From contig WRIR01000007.1 of NCBI GenBank assembly GCA_009782605.1, positions 1 through 64,000 on the forward strand: DNA of 64,000 bases, written 5' to 3'. Shown here piece by piece: positions 26,219 to 34,708 of the stretch; position 1 is the stretch's first letter, and the number at the start of each line of letters is the position of its first letter. The notes below the pieces were generated by a model. It was not told where the DNA came from. It saw only the letters and a list, made by a program, of their open reading frames with translations, and did not search any database. The DNA comes from Eggerthellaceae bacterium. GTDB taxonomy: Bacteria; Actinomycetota; Coriobacteriia; Coriobacteriales; Eggerthellaceae. A program made the translations under genes and the position numbers.

Positions 26219-27247
26219 ATGACAGAAAAAGGTTTAGAAAGCAGTATTGTTCTTTACGAAATGGAGGGCAGCAAGGTCATCGTTTCGGTTCGCTACCAGG
26301 ATGAGGACTTTTGGTTAACCCAAAAAGCTATTGCTGAGATGTTTGACACTACGGTGCAAAATATCAATATGCATATCAAGAACATCCTTGACGACGGTGA
26401 ACTAGAAGAAGATTCAACTATTAAGGATTTCTTAATAGTTCAAACCGAAGGTACGCGCACTGTTCAGCGCACTGTTCAATTCTGCAATCTAGACATGGTC
26501 ATCGCAGTGGGATATCGGATTAACTCGAAGCAAGCAACTCGTTTTCGCCGGTGGGCAACAAAAACTTTGCATGAATACATAGAAAAAGGCTACGTACTTA
26601 ACGATGAGATGCTTAAAAACGGCAGACCTTTTGGCAAGGACTACTTTGATGAGCTGTTGGAGCGCATACGTGAAATCCGAGCGAGCGAACGCCGCGCTTA
26701 TCAAAAGATTGCCGATATATTTGAGCAAGCCAGTTACGACTATGATAAAAGCAGTCAAACTACGAAGGATTTCTATGCCTTTGTGCAAAACAAGCTGCAC
26801 TATGCCATAACGGGCAAAACAGCAGCAGAACTACTATATGAAAGAGCAAGTGTCGATCATCCTACCATGGGTCTCACCAACTGGAAGGGCTCTCCCGAAG
26901 GCAAGATATTCAAAAGCGATGTCGTTGTTGCAAAGAATTATCTCAACGAAAAAGAACTCGGTCGTCTAAATCGGATTGTTACCATGTTCATCGATCATGC
27001 AGAGCTGATGGCAGAAGACCAGGTGCCCATGAGTATGGAAGACTGGCTTATCGAAACAGACAGTTTTCTCAAAGGAGTGAGACGCCAGGTTTTAGAAAGT
27101 AAAGGACTGGTATCTCACGCCAAGGCTGTTGGCAAAGTGGAAGCTATCTACAACGAATTTCGCGTCAGGCAAGACTCCCAATATATCTCCGAGTTTGACA
27201 AAGACATGGCAAAATACCTTACCGGCAACAACAATGAGGGGTTGTAA
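26219..27247 (+). CDS. RhuM family protein
   Basis: A 342-residue full-length RhuM-family protein. Core motifs are VRYQDEDFWLTQKAIAEMFDTTVQNIN, EGTRTVQRTVQFCNLDMVIAVGYRINS and ATRFRRWATKTLHEYI. The C-terminal part (about 150-340) is helical and includes YDYDKSSQTTKDFYAFVQNKLHYAITGKTAAEL. The family was named from a Salmonella pathogenicity island gene; its biochemical role is not established, though the N-terminal part looks DNA-binding. It shares the N-terminal module with the RhuM-Fic gene 1.1 kb away, but not the Fic domain. AT-rich, so probably acquired. Confidence 0.88.
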   Translation: MTEKGLESSIVLYEMEGSKVIVSVRYQDEDFWLTQKAIAEMFDTTVQNINMHIKNILDDGELEEDSTIKDFLIVQTEGTRTVQRTVQFCNLDMVIAVGYRINSKQATRFRRWATKTLHEYIEKGYVLNDEMLKNGRPFGKDYFDELLERIREIRASERRAYQKIADIFEQASYDYDKSSQTTKDFYAFVQNKLHYAITGKTAAELLYERASVDHPTMGLTNWKGSPEGKIFKSDVVVAKNYLNEKELGRLNRIVTMFIDHAELMAEDQVPMSMEDWLIETDSFLKGVRRQVLESKGLVSHAKAVGKVEAIYNEFRVRQDSQYISEFDKDMAKYLTGNNNEGL

Positions 27248-27519
27248 AAACATAAAGACAGCAAGTTGGCTAGCGGTACTAACCAACTGAACGGTGACGG
27301 TGGTGAATAAATGAACACATTCAACAAGGAAGCTGATTTTGAAAATGCTTCCATGAGCAACAGTTAAACGAAAATGTATCACCTCCAAAAGTTAACATTT
27401 TGATTAATAAAGAATTGCGGCATTTCTTGCTTGAGGGCGGTTTTGATTGATAGGGGAGGGAGTAACGTATATTCCTGATGCAGCAGGTCTGATGGGCGGC
27501 GGGGCGGGGCGGTTCACCC
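27248..27519. other. Intergenic region, end of the AT-rich island
   Basis: About 270 bp between RhuM and mntP. I see no gene, terminator or attachment repeat. Composition returns to GC-rich by about 27490. Confidence 0.4.
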
Positions 27520-28089
27520 TCAAGACAGCAGGTGCTCGACGAGTATCTTGATGCCGATTCCTATCAGTATCGCGCCACCCAGCCTGCTGGCATTCCTCTG
27601 GAAGCGGGCACCGATCTTTTTGCCAGCCACAACACCGAAAAACGAGAACGCGAAGGCCACCGCGCCGATCACAAGGGCGGAAACCCAGATGTTCCAGCCG
27701 GTCAGGGCGATGCTGACACCGACAGCCAGGGCATCTATGCTGGTGGCGATGCCCAGCAGGAAAAGCCTGCCAAGCGAAGGAGGCTCTGTGCCCGCAGCGG
27801 TCGGGCCCTCACCCGGGGCACGAAACGACTCCGACAGCATCTTGCCGCCGATAAGCACGAGCAGGGCGAACGCGACCCAAGGACCGATGCCCCCGATAGA
27901 GGCGCTGAACGAGCTGCCAAGCAGATAGCCTGCTATCGGCATGAGGAATTGAAGGCCGCCGAACATGAGCCCGAACGCCAGAGCATGACGGACCCCCGCG
28001 CCCCTCATCGTCATCCCGTTCCCAATCGAAACGGCAAAGGCGTCCATCGCCAGGCTGACGGCAACAAGCATCAAAGCCAAGTAGTCCAC
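27520..28089 (-). CDS. mntP: Manganese efflux pump MntP
   Basis: A 189-residue membrane protein with six predicted helices. Family hallmarks are VAVSLAMDAFAVSIGNGM near the N-terminus and the duplicated SIDALAVGVSIAL with its conserved Asp. GTG at 28089 is chosen because AAAGGAGG precedes it and the length then matches the family (about 190). It exports Mn(II). A structured leader upstream may be a manganese riboswitch. Confidence 0.92.
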   Translation of the reverse strand: MDYLALMLVAVSLAMDAFAVSIGNGMTMRGAGVRHALAFGLMFGGLQFLMPIAGYLLGSSFSASIGGIGPWVAFALLVLIGGKMLSESFRAPGEGPTAAGTEPPSLGRLFLLGIATSIDALAVGVSIALTGWNIWVSALVIGAVAFAFSFFGVVAGKKIGARFQRNASRLGGAILIGIGIKILVEHLLS

Positions 28090-28104
28090 GTAAGCCCGTC
28101 CTCC

Positions 28105-28258
28105 TTTCGCCCTGCATACTGCCCCGTAAACACTAGGGCTGGTTTCAGCAACCGTACCACACATCCGCTCATGACAGCCGACCAACGTCGCCGAAACCGA
28201 GTCTTCTGCACTCAATCACTGTTTCGGCATGGCGTCCTACTGCCCCTTGTTTCCCCAA
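28105..28258 (-). promoter_or_regulatory. Candidate yybP-ykoY-type (Mn2+) riboswitch leader of mntP
   Basis: Upstream of mntP on its strand, GGGGCAGTAGG is followed by a perfect 8-bp hairpin (GCCGAAAC / GTTTCGGC), then CTGTCATGAGC and AACCAGCCC. The order of a GGGGAGTAG-like box, a stem and a GTCAT element resembles the yybP-ykoY class, which commonly precedes mntP. The match is partial and the closing stem is not convincing by eye. Confidence 0.35.
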
Positions 28259-28465
28259 TGATGCTACGTTCCGGGGAAAGAACCGCTCAAATTTCGTAAT
28301 TTTCGATAATCCTGAATTTGGGCTCTTTTCTTCAGGGCTTCTCGGCGATTTCTCCTGCTGCAAAAACTTGCTCCTGTTTTCCGCTGCGTCTCCTTTCCTA
28401 TAATGGCCACCAACAAGCTGCAGATTGTTACTTTGACAGAATTGGTAGATTGAAGGGGGACCTTT

Positions 28466-31174
28466 ATGAAAGAAGAGACCTTGCCAGACAAGCCAGAACA
28501 ACTTCATCAAACATCAGTTTCTCGCCGCTCGTTCCTCAAGTGGAGCTCGATCATCGCCGGGGGCTCTCTGGTCGCCGGAGTCACGGGATGCACTTTGGAG
28601 CAGGCGCCCAAGGCCGATGGCCCGTCGGGCGCAAGTGCGGGCGAGGGCGAATGGATTCCGGCCCAGTGTTGGTCGGACTGCGGGAGCCGGGGCTTCAACA
28701 AAGTCTATGTCGTCGATGGGAAGCCGCGGCGCATGGGCACCGACGAGACCGTCGAGGACACGCCGAACTGTCCGCGCGTCCGGTCGTGTGCGCGAGGCCG
28801 CGCCAGCCGGGCCCACATCTTCAGCGCCGACAGGCTGAAGTACCCGATGAAGCGCAAGCACTGGGAGCCCGGCGGAGGAAACCGGGAGCTTCGCGGAAGG
28901 GACGAATGGGAGCGCATAACCTGGGACGAGGCGCTTGACTACGTTGCCGGCGAGATAAAGCGCATCACCGAGACCTACGGGAACGAGGCCATCCTCGTCC
29001 CGGGCTTTGTCGCATCGCTGTTCGGGCAATGGGACATCGGGCGCACCATGGCGCTGTACGGCGGGTACATGGACAACTGGGGCGCCTGCTCAAGCGGTGC
29101 CTGGGGCTCCATCGCGCCCTACACCGGGCTGCTTGAGGACGCCAACGACCGCTTCGACATCCGCGGCACCGACCTGGTTGTGCTCTGGGGCTCGAACCTG
29201 GCCTGGAGCAGGGCCGGGCTGCCCACGTACTACTACCTCCAGGCAAAGAACAACGGCGCGAAGTTCATATCGATCGACATCTTCAGGAACGCGACGGCAG
29301 AAGCCCTGGCCGACGAATGGGTGCCGGTTCGACCCGGGACCGATGTCGCCTTGGCCATGGCCATGGCCTATGTGCTGCTCACCGAGGACGAGGCCCGCAA
29401 CAAAGAGCTTATCGACTGGGACTTCCTCGACCGCTGCACGATAGGGTTTGACGCCGACCACCTGCCGCAGGGCGCCGACCCGCAAGACAACTTCAAGGAC
29501 TACGTGCTCGGGACCTTCGACGGGCTCCCCAAGACGCCCGCCTGGGCAGCCGAGATATGCGGGGTCCCGGAAGACATAATCGAGAAGGTCGCCCTTGAGA
29601 TCGCCGAGACGGAGAAAGTGGTGATCTACATGTCGCCGGCGCCCTCGCGGACGACCAACGGCCACACGCTGCCGCAGGCCATCCTCGCCCTCGGCGCCAT
29701 GGCAGGCTGCATCGGGAAGCCGGGCTGCATGACGGGAAGCGACGCCGGGCACACCTGGCTCATGGAGGGCAAGACCCTGGCGTTCGGCGGCAACATACAG
29801 GGGGATCCCACCTGGTTCACCCCCGGCGGCAAGGACATGATCGAAAACCCGATAGGGGGGATATCGCCCTCGCGCTTCACCAACACCCCGAACGGCATGT
29901 ACACCCGGCCCCTGCCGCCCTTTACCCGGATCAACGTCAACGAGATATGGACCTCCGTGCTTGAGGGGACCTACAAGGCCGGCAAGGACGACGACCGCGA
30001 ATGCCCCATCCAGATGTATTACCACACGCACTCGAACCTCATGAATCAGACGCCGGGGACGATGAAGGCGATAGAGGCCCACCGGAAGGTGGAGTTCGTG
30101 GTGACCCAGAACATCGTCATGACGACCACCGCGAAGTATTCCGACATCGTCCTGCCCATCACCACCCAGTGGGAGCGCAAGGGCGACCTCACCCAGGGGT
30201 ATCGCGAGCAGATCCTCTACACGCGCCAGGTCACCGAGCCCCTGTTCGAGGCAAAGGACGACATATGGGTCGCGGAACAGCTCGCCGAGCGCCTTGGCAT
30301 CGACCCGAAGGAGGTCACCCCCTTCCCGCACGAGCAGGAGATGTTCAACCAGCTTTCGGCGGCGACCGTCATCAAGGAGAACGGCACGGACTACGAGCCC
30401 CTTCTCACCATCACAAAAGACGACATCAAGGAGATGGGAGTCGAGGGCGAGCCCCAGGAAGGTCGCATCACCTACCAGCAGTTCATGAAGGACGGCATCT
30501 ACCAGGTGCCGCGCCACGAGGGGGACAACTACGGGCACGTCTGCCACGCCGACTTCCGGAAGGACCCCGAGAAGAACCCCCTGAACACTGTCAGCGGGAA
30601 GTTCGAGATCCATTCCCAGGCGCTTGCCGAGGACCTTCTTGCCTGCGGGTGGACGAAGGAAGTGTCGCCGATCCCGAAGTACGTCCCTGCCATCGAGGGC
30701 TATGAGGAAACCTTCTCGGACTGGGAGAACAAGGTCAAGGGTGAATACCCCCTCCAGCTGGTCAGCGTCCACTCGCTCCGCTTTGCCCACTCCACCTTCG
30801 GCAATGTCCCGATCCTCCGCGAGGCCTTCGACCATCCGCTCTGGATGAACCCGCTCGACGCCGAGTCCCTTGGCCTCAAGCACGGCGACACGGTGCTGGC
30901 CGCCTCGAAGTGGGGGAAGGTGCTCAGGCCCCTGTGCGTCTCTGACTGGATGACGCCGGGCGTGTGCGCGCTCGCGCAGGGTGCCTGGGTCGACATCGAC
31001 GAGGAGACCGGCATAGACAAGGCAGGCTGCACCAACGTCCTCAACGGCCCGAATGCCGTTGCCTTCGGGCACCAGGCCTGGAACAGCTGCCTGATCAAGG
31101 TAGAGAAATGGACGGGCGAAGCACTGCTCCCCGATGCACAATGGGCGCCTCGCGAGACCTTTGAGGAGGAATAA
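28466..31174 (+). CDS. DMSO reductase family molybdopterin oxidoreductase, catalytic subunit
   Basis: A 902-residue Tat-exported molybdoenzyme resembling DmsA. The twin-arginine motif is SRRSFLKWSS (residues about 19-28). The N-terminal iron-sulfur region has C68 and C72, but the third expected Cys is Gly76; C102 and C108 follow (NCPRVRSCARG). The pterin-binding core includes TWDEALDYVAGEI and GGYMDNWGACSSGAW, where the Ser aligned with the DmsA molybdenum ligand is present. The C-terminal molydopterin dinucleotide-binding domain includes NPLDAESLGLKHGD. It probably reduces an S-oxide, N-oxide or similar acceptor outside the membrane; the substrate is unknown. It is followed at once by an iron-sulfur subunit and a chaperone. 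Confidence 0.92.
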   Translation: MKEETLPDKPEQLHQTSVSRRSFLKWSSIIAGGSLVAGVTGCTLEQAPKADGPSGASAGEGEWIPAQCWSDCGSRGFNKVYVVDGKPRRMGTDETVEDTPNCPRVRSCARGRASRAHIFSADRLKYPMKRKHWEPGGGNRELRGRDEWERITWDEALDYVAGEIKRITETYGNEAILVPGFVASLFGQWDIGRTMALYGGYMDNWGACSSGAWGSIAPYTGLLEDANDRFDIRGTDLVVLWGSNLAWSRAGLPTYYYLQAKNNGAKFISIDIFRNATAEALADEWVPVRPGTDVALAMAMAYVLLTEDEARNKELIDWDFLDRCTIGFDADHLPQGADPQDNFKDYVLGTFDGLPKTPAWAAEICGVPEDIIEKVALEIAETEKVVIYMSPAPSRTTNGHTLPQAILALGAMAGCIGKPGCMTGSDAGHTWLMEGKTLAFGGNIQGDPTWFTPGGKDMIENPIGGISPSRFTNTPNGMYTRPLPPFTRINVNEIWTSVLEGTYKAGKDDDRECPIQMYYHTHSNLMNQTPGTMKAIEAHRKVEFVVTQNIVMTTTAKYSDIVLPITTQWERKGDLTQGYREQILYTRQVTEPLFEAKDDIWVAEQLAERLGIDPKEVTPFPHEQEMFNQLSAATVIKENGTDYEPLLTITKDDIKEMGVEGEPQEGRITYQQFMKDGIYQVPRHEGDNYGHVCHADFRKDPEKNPLNTVSGKFEIHSQALAEDLLACGWTKEVSPIPKYVPAIEGYEETFSDWENKVKGEYPLQLVSVHSLRFAHSTFGNVPILREAFDHPLWMNPLDAESLGLKHGDTVLAASKWGKVLRPLCVSDWMTPGVCALAQGAWVDIDEETGIDKAGCTNVLNGPNAVAFGHQAWNSCLIKVEKWTGEALLPDAQWAPRETFEEE

Positions 31175-31809
31175 TGAGTAAACAAATGGCATTTTATGTC
31201 GATACGAGCGTGTGCGTAGGGTGCAAGACCTGCGAAATCGCCTGCAAGGACGAGAAGAACCTCTCCGTCGGCCCCCGGCCCCGCTACGTCCGGGCCTTGA
31301 TGGGAGGCTCCTGGAAGGCCGACGAGAAGAACCCGACGGTGTTTCGCCAAGACATCCCGGTCTTCTCCTACCACGTGTCCATCTCGTGCAACCATTGCGC
31401 GAACCCCTTCTGCGTCGCCGTCTGTCCGGCTGGGTCGATGCAGAAGGACGAGGAAACGGGAATCGTGTCCAACGACCACGAGACCTGCATCGGGTGCGAG
31501 TCGTGCTATGAGGCCTGCCCCTACAAGGCCCCCCAGCTGGTTGTGGAAGACAACCTCGTGTACAAGTGCGACTTCTGCCGCGAGCTGCTCGACATGGGGA
31601 TGGCGCCCGCCTGCGTGGAGACCTGCCCCATGCGCGCCCTCAGCTACGGCGACTACGACGAGCTGGTGAAGAAGTACGGCGACATCCGGGACATCGAGTC
31701 CCTTCCCGACTCCAGCCAGACGCTTCCCTCCTTGGTGCTCAAGCCGCACCCCGACATCAAGGCCGGCACCCCGGTGTATTCGACGGACCTCTATGTCACG
31801 GACCGCTAG
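31174..31809 (+). CDS. DmsB-like 4Fe-4S electron-transfer subunit
   Basis: A 211-residue ferredoxin-like subunit with four Cys clusters for four [4Fe-4S] centres: CVGCKTCEIAC near residue 12, CNHCANPFCVAVC, CIGCESCYEAC, and CDFCRELL...CVETC. It has no signal peptide, as expected for a subunit exported with its Tat-bearing partner. Its ATG overlaps the stop of the catalytic subunit by one base. It passes electrons to the molybdoenzyme. The usual membrane anchor DmsC is not encoded next to it. Confidence 0.94.
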   Translation: MSKQMAFYVDTSVCVGCKTCEIACKDEKNLSVGPRPRYVRALMGGSWKADEKNPTVFRQDIPVFSYHVSISCNHCANPFCVAVCPAGSMQKDEETGIVSNDHETCIGCESCYEACPYKAPQLVVEDNLVYKCDFCRELLDMGMAPACVETCPMRALSYGDYDELVKKYGDIRDIESLPDSSQTLPSLVLKPHPDIKAGTPVYSTDLYVTDR

Positions 31810-31819
31810 GAGGTAGGCC

Positions 31820-32425
31820 ATGCGGGAAGAGTATCGGATATTCTTCAACCTCGTCGGAACGGTACTCTGCCAGTTCCCGTCGCGCGAGCTTTTCGGCACC
31901 CTGGTCGAAGAAGGTGTTTTCGAGGAGCTGCCGCTCACGGTCGACGACGAGGGCTTCCGGCAAGGCGCCGCCCTGCTGGCCGACTGGAACAGGAGCCTTG
32001 GCGGCAGGCTGGACGAGGACTCGTACCACAAGCTGGTCGCCGACAACACCTTCCTCTTTGCGGGGCTTCAAGAGATGTCGGTGCCGCCCTGGGAGTCGTT
32101 CTACTTCAACAAAGAGCGGATGATCTTCCAGAAAGAGACCATGGAGGTGCGGAACTGGTACAGGAAGCACGGCTTTCAGTCCAGCAAGCTGAACCATGAG
32201 CCGGACGACCATATCGGTTTGGAGCTATTGTTTATCGCACGCCTCTTGGAGACCTGCGATGAGGACCCCGCCGCCTTGGACGACGCGCGCGCCTTTGCTG
32301 TGGGCCATCCGGTCAAATGGGCCCATCTCTGGGCAGCCCGGGTGCTTGAGCACGCCCAGACCGACCTCTATCGGGGCCTTGCCCGGGTAATCCCTCCCTC
32401 GTTGAGGGCCTTCGCAGGGGAGTAG
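31820..32425 (+). CDS. TorD/DmsD family molybdoenzyme chaperone
   Basis: A 201-residue all-helical protein of the TorD/DmsD/NarJ group. It carries the family pattern around PWESFYFNKERMIFQ and the EPDDHIGLELLFIARLL segment. Such chaperones bind the Tat signal of the catalytic subunit and hold it back until the cofactor is inserted. It starts 10 bp after the iron-sulfur subunit with GAGGTAGG upstream. It is the last gene of the operon. Confidence 0.9.
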   Translation: MREEYRIFFNLVGTVLCQFPSRELFGTLVEEGVFEELPLTVDDEGFRQGAALLADWNRSLGGRLDEDSYHKLVADNTFLFAGLQEMSVPPWESFYFNKERMIFQKETMEVRNWYRKHGFQSSKLNHEPDDHIGLELLFIARLLETCDEDPAALDDARAFAVGHPVKWAHLWAARVLEHAQTDLYRGLARVIPPSLRAFAGE

Positions 32426-32548
32426 CACCAGGAACAACACCAGGAGCAGCACCACCACAAAGCGACACAATGCGCCCGAGTGGAACCGCGAGCAGAACCT
32501 TGAGCGGACCCTCGGGCGCAACCATGGGCGGAGTCCCGGGCGCAACCC

Positions 32549-33862
32549 TCAGAGGGTTTCGGTCACCTCCAGGACCGTGAAGAAGTTCTCCCGCTTGGGA
32601 GCGTCTTGGGGGAAGAACCGGTGGCCAGTCCTTTGGAGCACCTCGATCGCCTCGGGAGCCTTGAAGAGGCGGTTCCGCTTCCCGTCGCTGAAAGGGACGA
32701 GTATCCCTTCCTCGACAAGCCGGTTCACGCATTCGTTCGCCGTCTGGAACTTCTTTCCAGTAAGGCTGACGACGTCGGTGACGGTCAGGATAGGCGTTCC
32801 CGGCAGCTCCCGCAGCAGCAGGTCGAGTGCCGAGTTCCTGTGCAGGCCGGCAAGCTTCGAGCGCCACTTCTTCTCAAGGCTGCTTATCGCCTCCATGAAC
32901 TCGTAGGTAAGCTCGGTCGAGCGCCTGGTCGCACGTGAGCAGTGGGCGATCCAGTCGTCAAGCGCCTCCATGGCGGAGTGCCTCTCGAAGCCCCGCTTGG
33001 TCTTATAGGGCACCAAGAGCTCGGTATGCTTCTGGGTCTGCACGGAGGGTGTTATCGAAAAGGGCGGGAATATCACTTCGATGAGCCCGGCCTGCTTCCA
33101 CAGCAGGAAGGCAAGCAGGCGCCCCAGCCTGTCTATCCCCTCGGCAACCGGGCGGATGGCCTCCAGCTGGAAGTGCGCTATCGCCGAGCGGGTCAAGGGT
33201 GCAAGGTAGTCCCTGTTGCAGAAATCCATGAGGTCGTCCATGAGGTCGTCGATGCGGGAGGCATCGGGTGTGATATAGGTCACCCCGGCGACCCCGACCG
33301 CCTTCTCGCTCTTCCCCTTGTCGTCCCGTCTGAGCTGCGCGTTCTTTTCCCGGCGGGAGCCCCTCATGCATATTTGGTAGAGGTTCATAAGGTGGTCGGC
33401 GCTTATCCCCTCGTCGAGCGGCGTATAGTCCAGCACGCAATGCAATGCCTGAAAAGCACAGTAGGCCTCGTAGGAAGCCTCGTTGATCTCGACCGGGCTT
33501 GCGGGGAACCACTTCCTGAGAAAGTCCTTCTTCATGTGCGGAGCGGCCCTCCCACCCTTTTCTGCCGCTTCCAAGAGCAGCATCTGCATAAGGTCGGGCT
33601 TGATGCCGTCCGTCCGCACGGTTGCCATCGCCTCGACCCTCAGCACGGATGCGATCAGCGCTTTCGCATAGGGGTACGACCGGGTCTTCTCGTCGAGGCG
33701 GATCAGGGCAATCTCGGTCTTTGCCTCGCAGGCAAGCGTCTCGCCGCTCAGCGAGAAAGCCCGATGGGCAATAGGATGGGGGTTGTAGCACCCTCCCCGC
33801 TGGTTCTGGATGCCGTTTGCCCGTTTTGTAATCCTTCTTTTTGAAGCAACCGTATTAGTCAC
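32549..33862 (-). CDS. Fic-fold protein with degenerate active site
   Basis: A 437-residue protein laid out like class II Fic proteins: N-terminal helices, Fic core and C-terminal winged helix (LTVTDVVSLTGKKFQTANECVNRLVEEGI). The catalytic motif is altered. Where family members read HPFxxGNGR, this reads RPVAEGIDR (residues 237-245), so the catalytic His is Arg237 and the Asn is Ile243. The inhibitory-helix motif is also weak (VLRVEAM near 73-79). It is probably not an AMP transferase; a DNA-binding or regulatory role is an inference. The GTG start follows GGAGG. Confidence 0.75.
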   Translation of the reverse strand: MTNTVASKRRITKRANGIQNQRGGCYNPHPIAHRAFSLSGETLACEAKTEIALIRLDEKTRSYPYAKALIASVLRVEAMATVRTDGIKPDLMQMLLLEAAEKGGRAAPHMKKDFLRKWFPASPVEINEASYEAYCAFQALHCVLDYTPLDEGISADHLMNLYQICMRGSRREKNAQLRRDDKGKSEKAVGVAGVTYITPDASRIDDLMDDLMDFCNRDYLAPLTRSAIAHFQLEAIRPVAEGIDRLGRLLAFLLWKQAGLIEVIFPPFSITPSVQTQKHTELLVPYKTKRGFERHSAMEALDDWIAHCSRATRRSTELTYEFMEAISSLEKKWRSKLAGLHRNSALDLLLRELPGTPILTVTDVVSLTGKKFQTANECVNRLVEEGILVPFSDGKRNRLFKAPEAIEVLQRTGHRFFPQDAPKRENFFTVLEVTETL

Positions 33863-33940
33863 TTGAGACCGATCCTCCCTGTGCGCTCCCCCTCTTAATT
33901 ATAGCGTGAAGCCTTCAGAAAGGGCAGGGGGAACTCTTTC

Positions 33941-33988
33941 GTTTCGCCCATCATTTCGCCCATCGTTTCGCCTGTCGTTTCGTCTACC
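33941..33988. repeat. Four 12-bp tandem repeats
   Basis: GTTTCGCCCATC, ATTTCGCCCATC, GTTTCGCCTGTC and GTTTCGTCTACC follow each other with progressive divergence, in the gap upstream of the Fic-fold gene. Function unknown. Confidence 0.75.
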
Positions 33989-33996
33989 ACAGGTTT

Positions 33997-34156
33997 TTTC
34001 GAGTTATCGCATCAAAAACGAACTTGTGTATGGATTCTTAGCACAAGGCCGCGTAAATTCACGCCAAAACGGCATTTTGACGTGAATTTATGGCCCCTTC
34101 TGCGAAAAAGGCTCAAAATCCATACACAAGTTCGTTTTGATGCGATAACTATCGAA
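33997..34156. repeat. 160-bp nested palindrome (MITE-like)
   Basis: The arms GTTATCGCATCAAAAACGAA (34002-34021) continuing to GTATGGATT at 34036 return in inverted orientation at about 34117-34150, with one base difference. A second dyad lies inside (GTAAATTCACG / CGTGAATTTA), and CAAAACGGCATTTTG is at the centre. The outermost TTCGA also matches. It could fold into one long hairpin. Confidence 0.85.
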
Positions 34157-34197
34157 TTTGTCTCGCCATCAGTGGGTGTTCGCTTTGGCAACCGGCC

Positions 34198-34542
34198 TTA
34201 TCTCCCAAGGAGGTGCCTGATTGCGGCGACGGGGTGCTTGGCAAGCATACGTGGGCCGGCGTAGCGCATGACGGCCCGGATCGATTGGCGCATCGAGGGC
34301 TCGTAGCAGTGGTTGCCGCATTCCTCGCACGAGGTTTTCTCGTCCATTTTCCGGCACCGCTCGGTTCGCTCAACCGCATAGCTGTCGAGAAGCAGGCATT
34401 CAGGGCAGAGCAGCCCGCCGCAGTACGAGTGCTGTTCCCGTGCCGTGTCCGCATGGTGGGCCTCGCAATACATCACAAGCATCTGCGAAATCGTGCGCTT
34501 CTCACGCTGTCGCCTTTTAAAGGCCTTCAGGGAATCTTCCAT
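34198..34542 (-). CDS. YgbA-like nitrous-oxide-stimulated promoter family protein
   Basis: A 114-residue cytoplasmic protein with a Cys-rich core (HSYCGGLLCPECLLL, then CRKM...SCEECGNHCY) that looks metal-binding, and basic helices on each side. This matches the YgbA_NO family, found in E. coli under control of nitric-oxide-responsive regulation. Start 34542 (MEDSLKAFKRRQ) fits the family; an upstream Met at 34584 adds an unsupported segment. No operon partner. Confidence 0.8.
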   Translation of the reverse strand: MEDSLKAFKRRQREKRTISQMLVMYCEAHHADTAREQHSYCGGLLCPECLLLDSYAVERTERCRKMDEKTSCEECGNHCYEPSMRQSIRAVMRYAGPRMLAKHPVAAIRHLLGR

Positions 34543-34624
34543 ACAAGCAGAATACCACACCCCTTCAACAAGAACTCGTCCCACAACATACCCGTCCCTG
34601 GTTTTGACGCTTCCGATAGGTTTG

Positions 34625-34653
34625 TTGCCCGTCCCTCAACCATTGCTTATAAT
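34625..34653 (+). promoter_or_regulatory. Sigma-70-type promoter
   Basis: TTGCCC (34625-34630) and TATAAT (34648-34653) are separated by 17 bp, about 55 bp before the start of the flavin-binding-fold gene. Confidence 0.65.
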
Positions 34654-34708
34654 GTACTCTCGCGTAGCCTTTTTCTCATACCGGAAGCACCGCAAAGGAA
34701 GGGATATC

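Noticed and set aside
23974-27519. Integrative element with att sites at the initiator tRNA
   Set aside because: The island is next to the tRNA, but I found no integrase and no repeat of the tRNA 3' end at its far side.
29090-31192. 700-codon minus-strand frame opposite the molybdoenzyme gene
   Set aside because: Shadow of a confidently assigned gene; repetitive Val/Gly/Arg/His composition typical of antisense GC-rich frames.
32460-32548. GGGCGCAACC direct repeats after the chaperone gene
   Set aside because: Short and GC-biased; too weak to call more than chance.
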